A DNA stretch of 51,521 nt from Bradyrhizobium sp. NAS96.2. GTDB lineage: Bacteria; Pseudomonadota; Alphaproteobacteria; Rhizobiales; Xanthobacteraceae. The stretch lies in assembly GCF_001908235.1 (NCBI RefSeq), contig NZ_LGHK01000032.1:1-51521 (forward strand). Direction: 5' to 3'. The notes below the pieces were generated by a model. That model was given only the letters and a program-made list of their open reading frames with translations. It did no database searches and was not told the DNA's origin. Every line of letters starts with the position of its first letter. The stretch's first letter is position 1. Shown one piece after another: positions 26,179 to 36,000 of this stretch. The translations under genes were made by a program, and so were the position numbers.

Positions 26179-26571
26179 CTATTTGCCGACCCCGACGGCC
26201 ACCGAACCTCCGGTCCCCGCTCCCAATCCGGTCGTGTTGACATTCTGAATCGTGGTGACGGGCGGCGGCTGGCCCATCGCCTTGGTTGGATCGCCAAAGT
26301 CGGGCAGTTGATCGACCGGCCGCGACGTGGTGCCGTAGCGCTTCACGCTCTCGGTCACACGCCGTGCGTCATACGCGATCCTGCGATCGCCGACATAGGC
26401 CGGCCACGGATGGATCGTGTGGGTGGCGGCGTTGACCTCTTTGGCATTGCCGGCACTCATCGTGATGGTGTCGGAGCGCTGCACGTAGCGGTCCATCTCG
26501 TCATGCCCGTACACGCCGTAGCAGCCGCCGAGCAGCAAGGGGGCGAGCAAAGCCAGATATCGGATGGTCAT
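26179..26571 (-). CDS. Small lipoprotein of the tad locus
   Basis: The 130-residue protein has a lipoprotein signal (LALLAPLLLGGC, Cys17). The mature part contains MDRYVQRSDTITMSAGNA and NAATHTIHPWPAYVG, a pattern I associate with small rhizobial outer-surface lipoproteins near pilus genes. A Gly-rich tail ends it. It lies 12 nt downstream of the secretin gene cpaC. It occupies the place where CpaD is found in other loci and might act as a secretin pilotin, but it is shorter than CpaD and its homology is uncertain. Confidence 0.65.
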   Translation of the reverse strand: MTIRYLALLAPLLLGGCYGVYGHDEMDRYVQRSDTITMSAGNAKEVNAATHTIHPWPAYVGDRRIAYDARRVTESVKRYGTTSRPVDQLPDFGDPTKAMGQPPPVTTIQNVNTTGLGAGTGGSVAVGVGK

Positions 26572-26583
26572 CTCCCGCCTCCT

Positions 26584-28242
26584 CTAGTTCAGGGTTTTCA
26601 CGACCGGCTGGTCTACAGCGGCAGCCGGTGGCGGAGCGCGGACGACCGCATCGGGCGCGATGATGTGGCCATAGGGTCCCTTCACGTCTCCGCCGGAGTT
26701 GACGTAATCATTGTAACGCTTGCGGACTTCCATCTGGCCATTGAGGAAGAAATCGACGTCGTTGGCCGGCAGGCGGGAGTCGAGCGGCGATGCCAGTTGC
26801 TGGCCGGGCGCCGCCGGCGCGACCAGGCGCGGCGTCACGATGATGACCAGGTCGGTTTCCTGCTGCTGGTAGGACTTGCTGCTGAACAAGGCTCCGAGCA
26901 CCGGCACCGAGCCGATCCAGGGCAATTGCGACACGTCCTGCTGGTTGCGGGTCTGCAGCAGGCCGGCGATCGCGAAGCTCTGGCCGTCGCGCAATTCGAC
27001 GGTGGTGCGCGCGTCGCGGCGGGTCAGTGACGGCACGCTGGTGCCCTGGATCGTGATCGAATTGGCGAAGTCGAGCTCGCTGACCGAGGGCTCGACGCGG
27101 AGGTTGATCAAGCCGCGCGAGAGCACGGTTGGCACGAAGGCCAGCTCGACGCCGAACTTCTTGTACTCGATCGACACGGTCGGAAAGCCGGATGTCGACT
27201 GGCTCGGGATCGGCACCGGAAATTCGCCGCCCGCCAGGAAGCGCGCGGCATCACCGGAAAGCGTGGTCAGGTTCGGCTCCGCCAGCCGCCGCGCCAGTCC
27301 CTTGGTTTCCAGCGCGGTGATCAGCAGATCGACCGAACTGCCATTGCTGGTCCGAAGAATGCTGGTCAGCAAGCTTCCGAACGGCGCCGGAGACACTCCG
27401 CCGGCGGACCCGACCAGCGTTCCGATCGTTCCCAGCACAGGAAGGCTGCCCGTGGGAGCGGCGCCGACTTGACCGCCGCCGGCACCGAAGGCGCCATTGT
27501 TGGTGTTGATACCCCCAATGGGATTTCGGCCAGCGGCGACAACGCCACCCTGCCCCGAGAGACCGATGTTGGTTCCATTGGCGTTTGCCGCCATCAGGTT
27601 CACACCGAGGTCGCGCCCGGCCTGGCGGTTGACCTCGAGGAAGCGCACCTCGAGCATCACCTGCTGCGGCGCCGCAACGCTCATGGCATTGACGACGATG
27701 GCGCCCTCGGGAACGCTGCCCTTGGCGATCGTCAGCGCCTTCTCCGCGGCGACCGCATCGGCGGCTATTCCGCTCAGCACCACCTGGCCTTCGGACGCAG
27801 ACACGCGAATGCCGCGCGTGCCGGTGCCGGCCTGGATGTTCTGCTGCATATTGCCGATATCGAACGTCACTTCGACATCGAGGATGCCGATCTGCTTCAT
27901 CGAGCTGTCGAACAGGATGACGTTGGTGGTGCCGGTCTTCTTGCCCTGGACATAGACCAGATGGTCGCTCAGCGACTTGACGTCGGCGATGTCAGGCGAA
28001 CCGGCCACGATCGTCGAAAACGCCGTGTCGACCCTGAAGGTACGTGACTTGTTGACGGTCACCTTGACGCGCTGGACGTCGCTCATCTCGCTGACGAAGA
28101 CGCCGCTGGACGACGGAGCGCGCCGCTCCGCGGCGGCGGCAGGATCGGCGAAATGAAACAGGGCGACCGCGGCGCCAAACGCCATCGCGCTCAAGGCGAC
28201 CAGCCCAAGTCCCGCATCGACCGAAACGCGACTTCCCATCAT
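26584..28242 (-). CDS. cpaC: Flp pilus secretin
   Basis: The 552-residue protein has a signal peptide (hydrophobic core about 10-30, then ADPAAAAE). The pilus N-terminal domain follows (VNKSRTFRVDTAFSTIVAGS), then a BON-like region and a secretin core with GLARRLAEPNLTTLSGD and the C-terminal LGALFSSKSYQQQETDLVII. The gate region is Gly/Asn-rich (residues about 225-280). It forms the outer-membrane pore for the pilus. It starts a sub-operon (cpaC, lipoprotein, tadD) behind a 418-bp gap, so it may have its own promoter. ATGATG gives two adjacent starts. Confidence 0.93.
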   Translation of the reverse strand: MMGSRVSVDAGLGLVALSAMAFGAAVALFHFADPAAAAERRAPSSSGVFVSEMSDVQRVKVTVNKSRTFRVDTAFSTIVAGSPDIADVKSLSDHLVYVQGKKTGTTNVILFDSSMKQIGILDVEVTFDIGNMQQNIQAGTGTRGIRVSASEGQVVLSGIAADAVAAEKALTIAKGSVPEGAIVVNAMSVAAPQQVMLEVRFLEVNRQAGRDLGVNLMAANANGTNIGLSGQGGVVAAGRNPIGGINTNNGAFGAGGGQVGAAPTGSLPVLGTIGTLVGSAGGVSPAPFGSLLTSILRTSNGSSVDLLITALETKGLARRLAEPNLTTLSGDAARFLAGGEFPVPIPSQSTSGFPTVSIEYKKFGVELAFVPTVLSRGLINLRVEPSVSELDFANSITIQGTSVPSLTRRDARTTVELRDGQSFAIAGLLQTRNQQDVSQLPWIGSVPVLGALFSSKSYQQQETDLVIIVTPRLVAPAAPGQQLASPLDSRLPANDVDFFLNGQMEVRKRYNDYVNSGGDVKGPYGHIIAPDAVVRAPPPAAAVDQPVVKTLN

Positions 28243-28660
28243 GCCAATCCCCTTCGCCGCGTCTCCGCGACGATTCCCCGTAAACCTACGACCTCGACGT
28301 CCCGATCACTCCAGTTCGTGCACCACGCCGTAGAGCTTACAGTCTGTCCGACTACAAATCGTTACTCGCGAAATTCCCATTCCCTGGCGTGTCGAGCTGA
28401 ACCAAAACGCAGTTTGCTCCGCGATCCCCACCCACCAGGCCGCTAATGGCGGCTCCGGATCATCCCCCGCGGCGCGCCCTGATTGCAAGGAAAGAGCCCG
28501 GCCGGGCAGCGGCAACCCCTGAGAAAACTGCCCGATGTTGCCAGGGTGCACCACTTCCGTAGCCCGGTTGGGTTATTTGCCGGCGCGCGCAGCGCCGCGG
28601 GCGTCCGGGCGGACGCCTGCCGGAACGATCCGACCCCGGCCAACCCCGAATCGGGGCTTC
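28243..28660. other. Intergenic region upstream of cpaC
   Basis: This 418-bp gap splits the tad locus into two likely transcription units. It contains a hairpin next to the upstream gene's stop (28644-28656) and a 7-bp hairpin GGCGTCC/GGACGCC at 28600-28617. A leftward cpaC promoter is expected, but no clear boxes are seen. No gene is supported. Confidence 0.5.
28644..28656 (-). terminator. Hairpin after the TadE-like gene
   Basis: The palindrome CCCCGAATCGGGG begins four bases after the stop codon of the leftward TadE-like gene. The T run behind it is poor. It may attenuate read-through from the tad operon into cpaC. Confidence 0.4.
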
Positions 28661-29071
28661 TCAGAACGGAATCGTGGTGGACGCGCTCGGCGCGTTGAGG
28701 GACGTACCCCAGATTGGCATCAGCATGGCGAAGCCCGACTGGGATGCCGTCACCGTCAGCGCAGAGGCACCGGCGGTCGTGGTCACCGTCGGCGTGAGAC
28801 CGGCACCATACAGGAAGGGAGCAGCGACCTGCTTATCTGCGGCAGTCATGTAGTCACCGGTGCAAGCAGATGGTGACGTACCTCCGACTACAGCAGGCGT
28901 GTAGCACCCGACCATGTTCGACCGAGCGGCAGCATCCGCGAGCATGCGCAACGACTGCATCGTGATCGCGTACCGTCCGAAATCAAAGATGGCGAAGATC
29001 AGAGTGAACAGGGGCACGGCGACCAGGCAAAATTCCAGTGCCGCGACGCCTCGTTGATCGAGTTTTCTCAT
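28661..29071 (-). CDS. TadE-like pseudopilin (second copy)
   Basis: I start at the ATG at 29071, which overlaps the tadG stop (TGATG). The 136-residue product starts MRKLDQRGVAALEFCLVAVP, a TadE-type processing site (RG then AALEF, with Glu five residues on) and a single hydrophobic helix. The C-terminal part is Thr/Ser/Ala-rich. It should be cleaved by the CpaA-type peptidase and act as a minor pilin. A longer frame to 29218 overlaps tadG and has an atypical N-terminus. Confidence 0.85.
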   Translation of the reverse strand: MRKLDQRGVAALEFCLVAVPLFTLIFAIFDFGRYAITMQSLRMLADAAARSNMVGCYTPAVVGGTSPSACTGDYMTAADKQVAAPFLYGAGLTPTVTTTAGASALTVTASQSGFAMLMPIWGTSLNAPSASTTIPF

Positions 29072-30378
29072 CACGGCACCAAAAGAACAACTTGGGTTTG
29101 AGCAACTGTCCCCGGAGCACAGCCGGTCGTGTTCAGGTAAGCACTGCCGGTCATCGTCAGAGTGTTGGCTATGACTTCTGAACACGTCGTATTTGCATTC
29201 GCACTCGTACCGCTCCAAGTCACATCAACATTTGGAAAGTACATCGCGCCGCCCAGGTTAACGGTGGTGCCATTGCCGTTGACGGTGACAGCATTGTTGC
29301 TCTTGTTCGGCGCCTGATCGTCAATCAGAACGCCGGCCAATGCAGGATAGGTGGAATTGCTCGAAGGGGCCGAAAGGTTAACCGAAGCGCTGCCGCTGAT
29401 AGAGATTGACGAGTCTCCAAGCAGTACAAGGGTTACACCCGTGCCCGAGATGGTACCGCCGTTCAGTTTGATAGCTGCGTTGTAAAAGAAGTAGGTTCCC
29501 GCCTGAAGCGTTACCGTGTTCCCGGTCGTGCAGGTCAGATCGCCGTAAAGACTGGTAGGAGTGTTCGGCGACAAAGTGCCACTACATGGCGGTTTGCTTG
29601 TCTTGCCCGTTGCAGAGTTGAATGAGGCCGAATCCAGTCCCGAAAGCGGATTCTTAGCAGTTGGCATGAAGTAGTTGTACGGCACGCCGGGACTGCCACA
29701 CTGGGTGGCGTTTGGAAGGCAGCCTTTTGCGGCGTCGACGGCCCAACCCGTCCCAGTGAAGGCTGGAGTACTCGAATACTTGACGGTATCGTTCGACATC
29801 AACCCGCAACCATTTCCCGAGTTGGTGACGTTACCGCCGATTGTAAGCGCGCTGTTGTTCGGCCACCTGCCGAGCCCCAATGCGCATAGGTTTTTCGGGT
29901 TCTGCACTTGGGCAACGGCCGTCGCACCTATGTTGACAGAAGTTAAGCCGAGCACCGCCGCCAAATATGCGCCCTGCTGCTGGCTCACGTTGGCCTGTAC
30001 GAAGTTTCCGGCAGAGCCCTTCCATGATGTAAGCAAAGCAATCGTGACGGTCTGCGAGACGCCACTCGGAAGGCTGGCAGCACAGGTGGAGCCTGGATAG
30101 GATGTGTCGCCCGAGTTACAGAACGTGTTCTGCGCGGCGAATTCTTTGCCGCGATAATCCATCGACTGCGTATCCGCACAAGTTAGTGATCCAAGAGAAC
30201 ACGCCAGTCGCAAGGCGCCTGAATAAGCTGCCGCATCAGCAGCATTCTGCGCGCGCTGCTTGATAACATACCAAGACCCCGCCTCGGCGCCGAGCGCCAT
30301 CATTCCGATCAGAGGTACCAGGGCGACGACCGTCGCGAAGGCAACTGACCCTTGGCGGCAATGGAGCATGTTGCGCAT
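29071..30378 (-). CDS. tadG: TadG-like pilus assembly protein with beta-rich C-terminus
   Basis: The 435-residue protein starts with the Tad_N pattern (CRQGSVAFATVVALVPLIGM, then AQNAADAAAYSGALRLA). The rest is extracytoplasmic and rich in Ser, Thr, Asn and Gly, with runs that suggest a parallel beta-helix (LNGGTISGTGVTLVLLGDSS, NAVTVNGNGTTVNLGGAMYF). Paired Cys residues are frequent. Its G+C content is well below that of its neighbours (29 of 60 bases in the line at 29161). It probably bridges the inner-membrane platform and the cell surface. Its surface part may vary between strains. Confidence 0.85.
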   Translation of the reverse strand: MRNMLHCRQGSVAFATVVALVPLIGMMALGAEAGSWYVIKQRAQNAADAAAYSGALRLACSLGSLTCADTQSMDYRGKEFAAQNTFCNSGDTSYPGSTCAASLPSGVSQTVTIALLTSWKGSAGNFVQANVSQQQGAYLAAVLGLTSVNIGATAVAQVQNPKNLCALGLGRWPNNSALTIGGNVTNSGNGCGLMSNDTVKYSSTPAFTGTGWAVDAAKGCLPNATQCGSPGVPYNYFMPTAKNPLSGLDSASFNSATGKTSKPPCSGTLSPNTPTSLYGDLTCTTGNTVTLQAGTYFFYNAAIKLNGGTISGTGVTLVLLGDSSISISGSASVNLSAPSSNSTYPALAGVLIDDQAPNKSNNAVTVNGNGTTVNLGGAMYFPNVDVTWSGTSANANTTCSEVIANTLTMTGSAYLNTTGCAPGTVAQTQVVLLVP

Positions 30379-30387
30379 CGAATACTC

Positions 30388-30846
30388 CTATTGAAACCGT
30401 TCAGAATACGACAGCGTGTACGTGCAGGAATTGCTGCAAAGCGCGTACCCTAACACCATAGGCGCAAGGGTAACCGTCGTCGTAAATGAATAATATTTGG
30501 GCGAGAGCGAAGCGTCAGAACAGCCCGTCTGATTGTCGCCGCAAATGATTGTCGGATCGCTGATCGGGTAACGCGGATCAGCATTAGCCCTCGAACGCAC
30601 AGTTGTAAGCCAAGTCGACGTGCTCGTGACATCAGTCGGCTGATTGTATTGCAAATATTGCCCAAACCCACGTAGTGCCGCGTACGCTGATATGTAGTTG
30701 AAGCCAGCCAGCGCCAGATCAACGAGCGGCAGCAGAATAACCAAGAACAAGAAAGCGAAAATGAACGGCATCTCGAACGCGACGGCGCCGCGCCGATCCG
30801 CGATCAGCAAACGCTTGAGGCTCCTGTCACTTTCCCTGCAAGGCAT
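30388..30846 (-). CDS. TadE-like pseudopilin
   Basis: The 152-residue protein has RRGAVAFEMPFIFAFLFLVI near residues 18-37, a prepilin-like site with Glu followed by one hydrophobic helix. The remainder is exported and has two pairs of Cys (CGDNQTGC and CSNSC). It lies 9 nt before tadG and 6 nt after the methyltransferase gene. It is expected to be a minor pilin processed by CpaA. Confidence 0.82.
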   Translation of the reverse strand: MPCRESDRSLKRLLIADRRGAVAFEMPFIFAFLFLVILLPLVDLALAGFNYISAYAALRGFGQYLQYNQPTDVTSTSTWLTTVRSRANADPRYPISDPTIICGDNQTGCSDASLSPKYYSFTTTVTLAPMVLGYALCSNSCTYTLSYSERFQ

Positions 30847-30852
30847 GGCCGC

Positions 30853-31506
30853 TCACCAGACGTAGGGAATCAATCTCCAGCGCGATGCTTCGTAGCTGGA
30901 ATATTCGGGAAGCGTGCGCCGAAGCACGTCCTCCTCGTAGAGGATCCGGCTGACCTGGATGCCGACGTGCAGGATCAGCAAGGCGACCGTCATCCAGCTC
31001 AGATGCTGCAGCACGACCCCGAGGAACACGATCTCTTCCGACAGATAGAGAGGATGCTTGATCCATTTGTACGGGCCGGTCTGCACCACCGAACGCGCCT
31101 GTGGCACCAGGCTGAACGACCGTCCCAGGTGCCGGATCGTGACGAGGATCATGATCACGCCGGCCAGCACGCAAACCGTGGATACCAGGTTCGCCAGCGT
31201 CCCTTCGGTCTTCTCGAAGAAGGTGATCGTCCATGGCCAATAGGTGCCGACGAATGCCGCGATCCGCGGCAGCAGGCCTTCCGCCTGCGCCTTGGCAGGT
31301 CCCCGGGTGAGGATCAGCAGCGCCAGCAGCAGGTAGAACACCGCGACGCAAAGGCTCGACACGATCGATGGCCAGGGCTCGCCGCCCATCGCTCCGAGCT
31401 TGAGCGTGACCACCAGCCCCAGAAGGAGAAACCACGCGCTGCCCAGGACCCGCGTGATCCGATCGTAGGCCAGGCTTGCCGGCAATGTCATTGTACTTGC
31501 GCTCAT
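30853..31506 (-). CDS. ICMT/PEMT-type integral-membrane methyltransferase inside the tad operon
   Basis: The 217-residue protein has five to six hydrophobic segments. The C-terminal SAM-binding signature of the isoprenylcysteine methyltransferase-like family is clear: VQTGPYKWIKHPLYLSEEI, then YEEDVLRRTLPEYSSYEASR. The family methylates carboxyls, amines or phospholipids at the membrane. It lies 18 nt after tadC and 6 nt before a tadE-like gene, so it belongs to the pilus operon. The local CpaA is a one-domain peptidase without a methylase domain, so this enzyme may supply pilin methylation; that is inference. A 13-bp repeat duplicates the start codon, allowing initiation at 31506 or 31491. 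Confidence 0.85.
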   Translation of the reverse strand: MSASTMTLPASLAYDRITRVLGSAWFLLLGLVVTLKLGAMGGEPWPSIVSSLCVAVFYLLLALLILTRGPAKAQAEGLLPRIAAFVGTYWPWTITFFEKTEGTLANLVSTVCVLAGVIMILVTIRHLGRSFSLVPQARSVVQTGPYKWIKHPLYLSEEIVFLGVVLQHLSWMTVALLILHVGIQVSRILYEEDVLRRTLPEYSSYEASRWRLIPYVW

Positions 31507-31515
31507 TGTACTTGC
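31488..31515 (-). repeat. Duplicated 13-mer carrying two in-frame start codons
   Basis: GCAAGTACAATGA occurs twice with a 15-bp period (31503-31515 and 31488-31500 on the minus strand). Each copy carries an in-frame ATG of the methyltransferase gene. Neither has a strong ribosome site. Confidence 0.7.
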
Positions 31516-31524
31516 ACTCTTGGC

Positions 31525-32430
31525 CTAGTGACCGAGGTTGGTGAACGTGCGGATGAGGTGGAGGAACGGGCTTCCGCCGAGGATGACGAACATCGCCGGC
31601 AGCAGGAACAGCACCATCGGAACTGTGAGCTTGGCGCCCAGCTTGTGCGCCCTCTCCTCCAGCTTGGTGATGCGCTCCCGGCGCAAATCGGTCGCGATGC
31701 TGCGCAGCGCCTGGCTCAGCGGTGTGCCGTATTGCAGGCTTTGGCTGACCATGGTGCCGAAACGACGGAGCCCCTCCGACGTGGCAGCAAGCTTCTCGAA
31801 CGCCTCTGCGCGGGTCGGCAGGACCCGGAGATCGTCAAGAAGATCGTGCAACACATGGGCGATCGCAGGATTGGTCTCGCGCATTTCGTCCGCCACGCGT
31901 TCCAGCGCGCTCTCCAGGCCCATACCCGCTTCGCTGCAGACAACGAGCAAGTCGATCATATCGGGCGTGCCCGCTCGAATCGCCGAATCGAAGCGCCGCT
32001 TCGTGACCATCAGAATCAGGCGTGGGGCCATGATTCCGATCGCTAGGCCCATGAACGTGAAGATCAACACGTCGCTGAACGGCCTTCGCAGAATTTGCGA
32101 GATGGCGAAGGCCGCGATCGGAAGCAGGAACGAACTCACCATCTTGAAGCCGATCCAGATCGGCAACATCCGATAGTGATTGAAGCCCGCCGATTGCAGG
32201 ACCAAGCGCAACTCGGCGAGATTTTCCTGCGCGTAGAAGCGCCTGTAGCGCTCGCCGACCGATGAAAGCCAGCCGATCAGGTCCTTCGAGCCCGATCGGT
32301 CGGGGATGCCCAGCACCGCGTTCGACACACGCGTGTCCAGCGCACGGAGATGCACCTCGCGGATGATCAACAGGAAGGTCGCAGCCGCCACTGCGACGGC
32401 GAGAGCTGCGAAACTGACACCGGCCGTCAT
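31525..32430 (-). CDS. tadC: Flp pilus inner-membrane platform protein TadC
   Basis: The product is 301 residues from the ATG at 32430, whose codon overlaps the tadB stop (ATGA); the longer frame to 32562 lies inside tadB. It has an N-terminal membrane helix, a T2SSF domain (LLVVCSEAGMGLESALERVA) and paired C-terminal helices (VPMVLFLLPAMFVILGGSPF). With TadB it forms the platform that the TadA ATPase drives. Confidence 0.93.
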   Translation of the reverse strand: MTAGVSFAALAVAVAAATFLLIIREVHLRALDTRVSNAVLGIPDRSGSKDLIGWLSSVGERYRRFYAQENLAELRLVLQSAGFNHYRMLPIWIGFKMVSSFLLPIAAFAISQILRRPFSDVLIFTFMGLAIGIMAPRLILMVTKRRFDSAIRAGTPDMIDLLVVCSEAGMGLESALERVADEMRETNPAIAHVLHDLLDDLRVLPTRAEAFEKLAATSEGLRRFGTMVSQSLQYGTPLSQALRSIATDLRRERITKLEERAHKLGAKLTVPMVLFLLPAMFVILGGSPFLHLIRTFTNLGH

Positions 32431-33352
32431 AGCGACGTTTCCCTTCTCACCATCCAGCGGATGACGAAATGCCCCATCACGACCGAACACACCGCGTACG
32501 CAAGCAGCATGTTGCCTTGCGGATCGGAAAACAGCAGGTCGACCGACCGCGGATTGATCCACCAGAGCAGCCCGCCAATCAGCGCCGGCGCGGCCGTGAG
32601 GGCGCGCGAGGAGAAGATCACCTCTCCCGCCAGCGCCTTGGCACGGGCCGCCAGCGCAACCCGCTGACTCACCGTCTCGCCCAGCGTCTGCAGCGTTTCC
32701 GCGAGACTGCCGCCGGTCTTCAATTGCACCGCAAGCGTCACTGCGAACATCGCATATTCCGGCACCTGCGTTCGCCGATAGACATCTTCCACGGCCTCCT
32801 CAGGCGACCTGCCCATATTCAATTCGCTGCAGACGATGGCAAATTGCCCGGATGTCGGTTGCGGCATCTCGCGCGCGATGGTGCGGAACGCCTCGTTGAC
32901 AGGCAAACCCGATCGGACGGTGCTCGTCACCAGCTGGATCGCGTCGGGAAGCTGCTGGAACAGTTGATTTGCGACCCGCCGCTGCTGCCATCCGAACAGA
33001 CCGCGCACGACCAGCAAGGCGACGATCGCAGCCGCGATACCCGCCTTCAGGCCGGAGAATTTCAAGAACTCGTTGGCATAGAGAACCGCGGCGGCCGCGA
33101 ATGCTCCGGCAAGCAGCACATAGACCGGGCGCACGGCGTACACCATCTCGGGACGGTAGTTGGCCAGGCGATCGAGCAAATTCCAGCGCGAAGCCTTGGC
33201 CGCGCGACGAATCGACACCAGGGTTGCCGCCTGAGCCGTCGGCAGGGCAATCTCGAGCTGACGGTCCATGCGCCGCTGTCGCGAGTCGAGCCACAGCGTG
33301 TTGAGCGTCGCACACAGCAGAAGCACCAGAACGATGACCAGGGGGGTCGACA

Positions 33353-33353
<1 letters not shown>
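32427..33353 (-). CDS. tadB: Flp pilus inner-membrane platform protein TadB
   Basis: The product is 308 residues from the ATG at 33353, which shares one base with the tadA stop (TGATG). An N-terminal helix (STPLVIVLVLLLCATLNTLW) is followed by helices near 70-110 and a T2SSF domain (LVTSTVRSGLPVNEAFRTIA) and two C-terminal helices. It is the partner of TadC in the platform complex. Confidence 0.93.
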
Positions 33354-34791
<1,438 letters not shown>

Positions 34792-34795
<4 letters not shown>

Positions 34796-36000
34796 AGCCC
34801 AAGCCACCTCTTCCACCGGGCCTTCTTGTTGGCGCCGACGCCGGTGATCTCCCGTACGATCGGAGCCAGGTGACGCCGCAACCCGGATACGTGCTTGAGC
34901 GCGGGAACGCCGAGGTTGACCGCCTGGGTCATTCCCTTGCCGAGATCGGGGATCACCATGTCGGGCTCGGCGCCAAGCGCCTTGACGATCGTCGCCCTGG
35001 GCAGGCCGCCAGGCCGGCCGGCACGGTTGAGCAACGTGAAGACCCGGTCCTTGCCGGCGATGTTGGTGACGGCGTTGCGCAGCGCGTGCGCGTTGCGCAG
35101 GCCGGTGACCTCGGCTTCCAGCAGCACCATCACGTGCCGCGACATCTGAATCACCGGATAGATCGACGCCGGGAACGGTACCGGCACGTCGACCACGACG
35201 TAGTTGAACCGCTGGCGCAGCAAGCCCAGCACGTGCCGCACGCCCGCCTCGGTGATGTCGAGCTTGGCATCGAGATCTTCGTCGCCGGCGATCAAGCAAA
35301 CCCGATCGTTCACCTCGATTGCCGCCCGCTCCAGAAACAGCGTGTCGGCCCGCATCGGATTTTCAAGGGCAATGCGAAGGCCGGGTCCCGGACGGACACC
35401 CAGCATCACCGCGGTTTCGCCATTCTGCAGATGCAGGTCGAGCAGCGCCACCTTGGCCTTGGTGGTCTCTGCCAGTTGTATCGCGAGGTTGATCGCAATG
35501 CTGGTCGCGCCGGCGCCGCCCTGCGCGCCGCAGATCGAGACCACGTGCCCGCCACGGTCGTTCTGGACGGGCGCGGCGTCGCCGATCAGCTTCGGACGCA
35601 GCTGGTCCAGCACGATATCCCGGGTGATCGGCGTCGGAAGATACTCGGTAAGGCCGATCTCCATCAGTTCGCGGTAGAAGGTGATCTCCCTGTTATCGCC
35701 GATCAGGGCCACCTTCACGTCGGGCGGACAGACGCTGGCGAGGCGTTCCAGCTCGGTGAAGGGATCATCCAGCCCGCTGATGTCGGTCACCAGCGCGTAC
35801 AGGTCGGTGTCGGTCTCGAGCATGCGTGTCGCATGGCGGATGGTGCCACGTCGGATCACCAGATTGCTGCCGTCCAGACCCTTGCGCAGGGCTGCGGCGC
35901 TCAGTTCGTCGTTCACGAAGCAGACGATGCGGTTCCGCGCAACAAGGGACGTCGTCGTCTCTTCGGGGGGATCAACTACTGCCATGTTCACACTCATCAC
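34792..36000 (-). CDS. cpaE: CpaE/TadZ pilus-localisation ATPase
   Basis: The 402-residue protein has a receiver-like N-terminal domain (about 22-140) without a clear phospho-acceptor site, then a MinD/ParA-type ATPase domain. The nucleotide loop is GAQGGAGATS at 158-167, in which the usual loop Lys is Ala, as is common in TadZ proteins. The start is one of two adjacent ATGs that overlap the cpaB stop. It places the Tad machine at the cell pole. Tight coupling with cpaB and tadA is clear. Confidence 0.93.
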
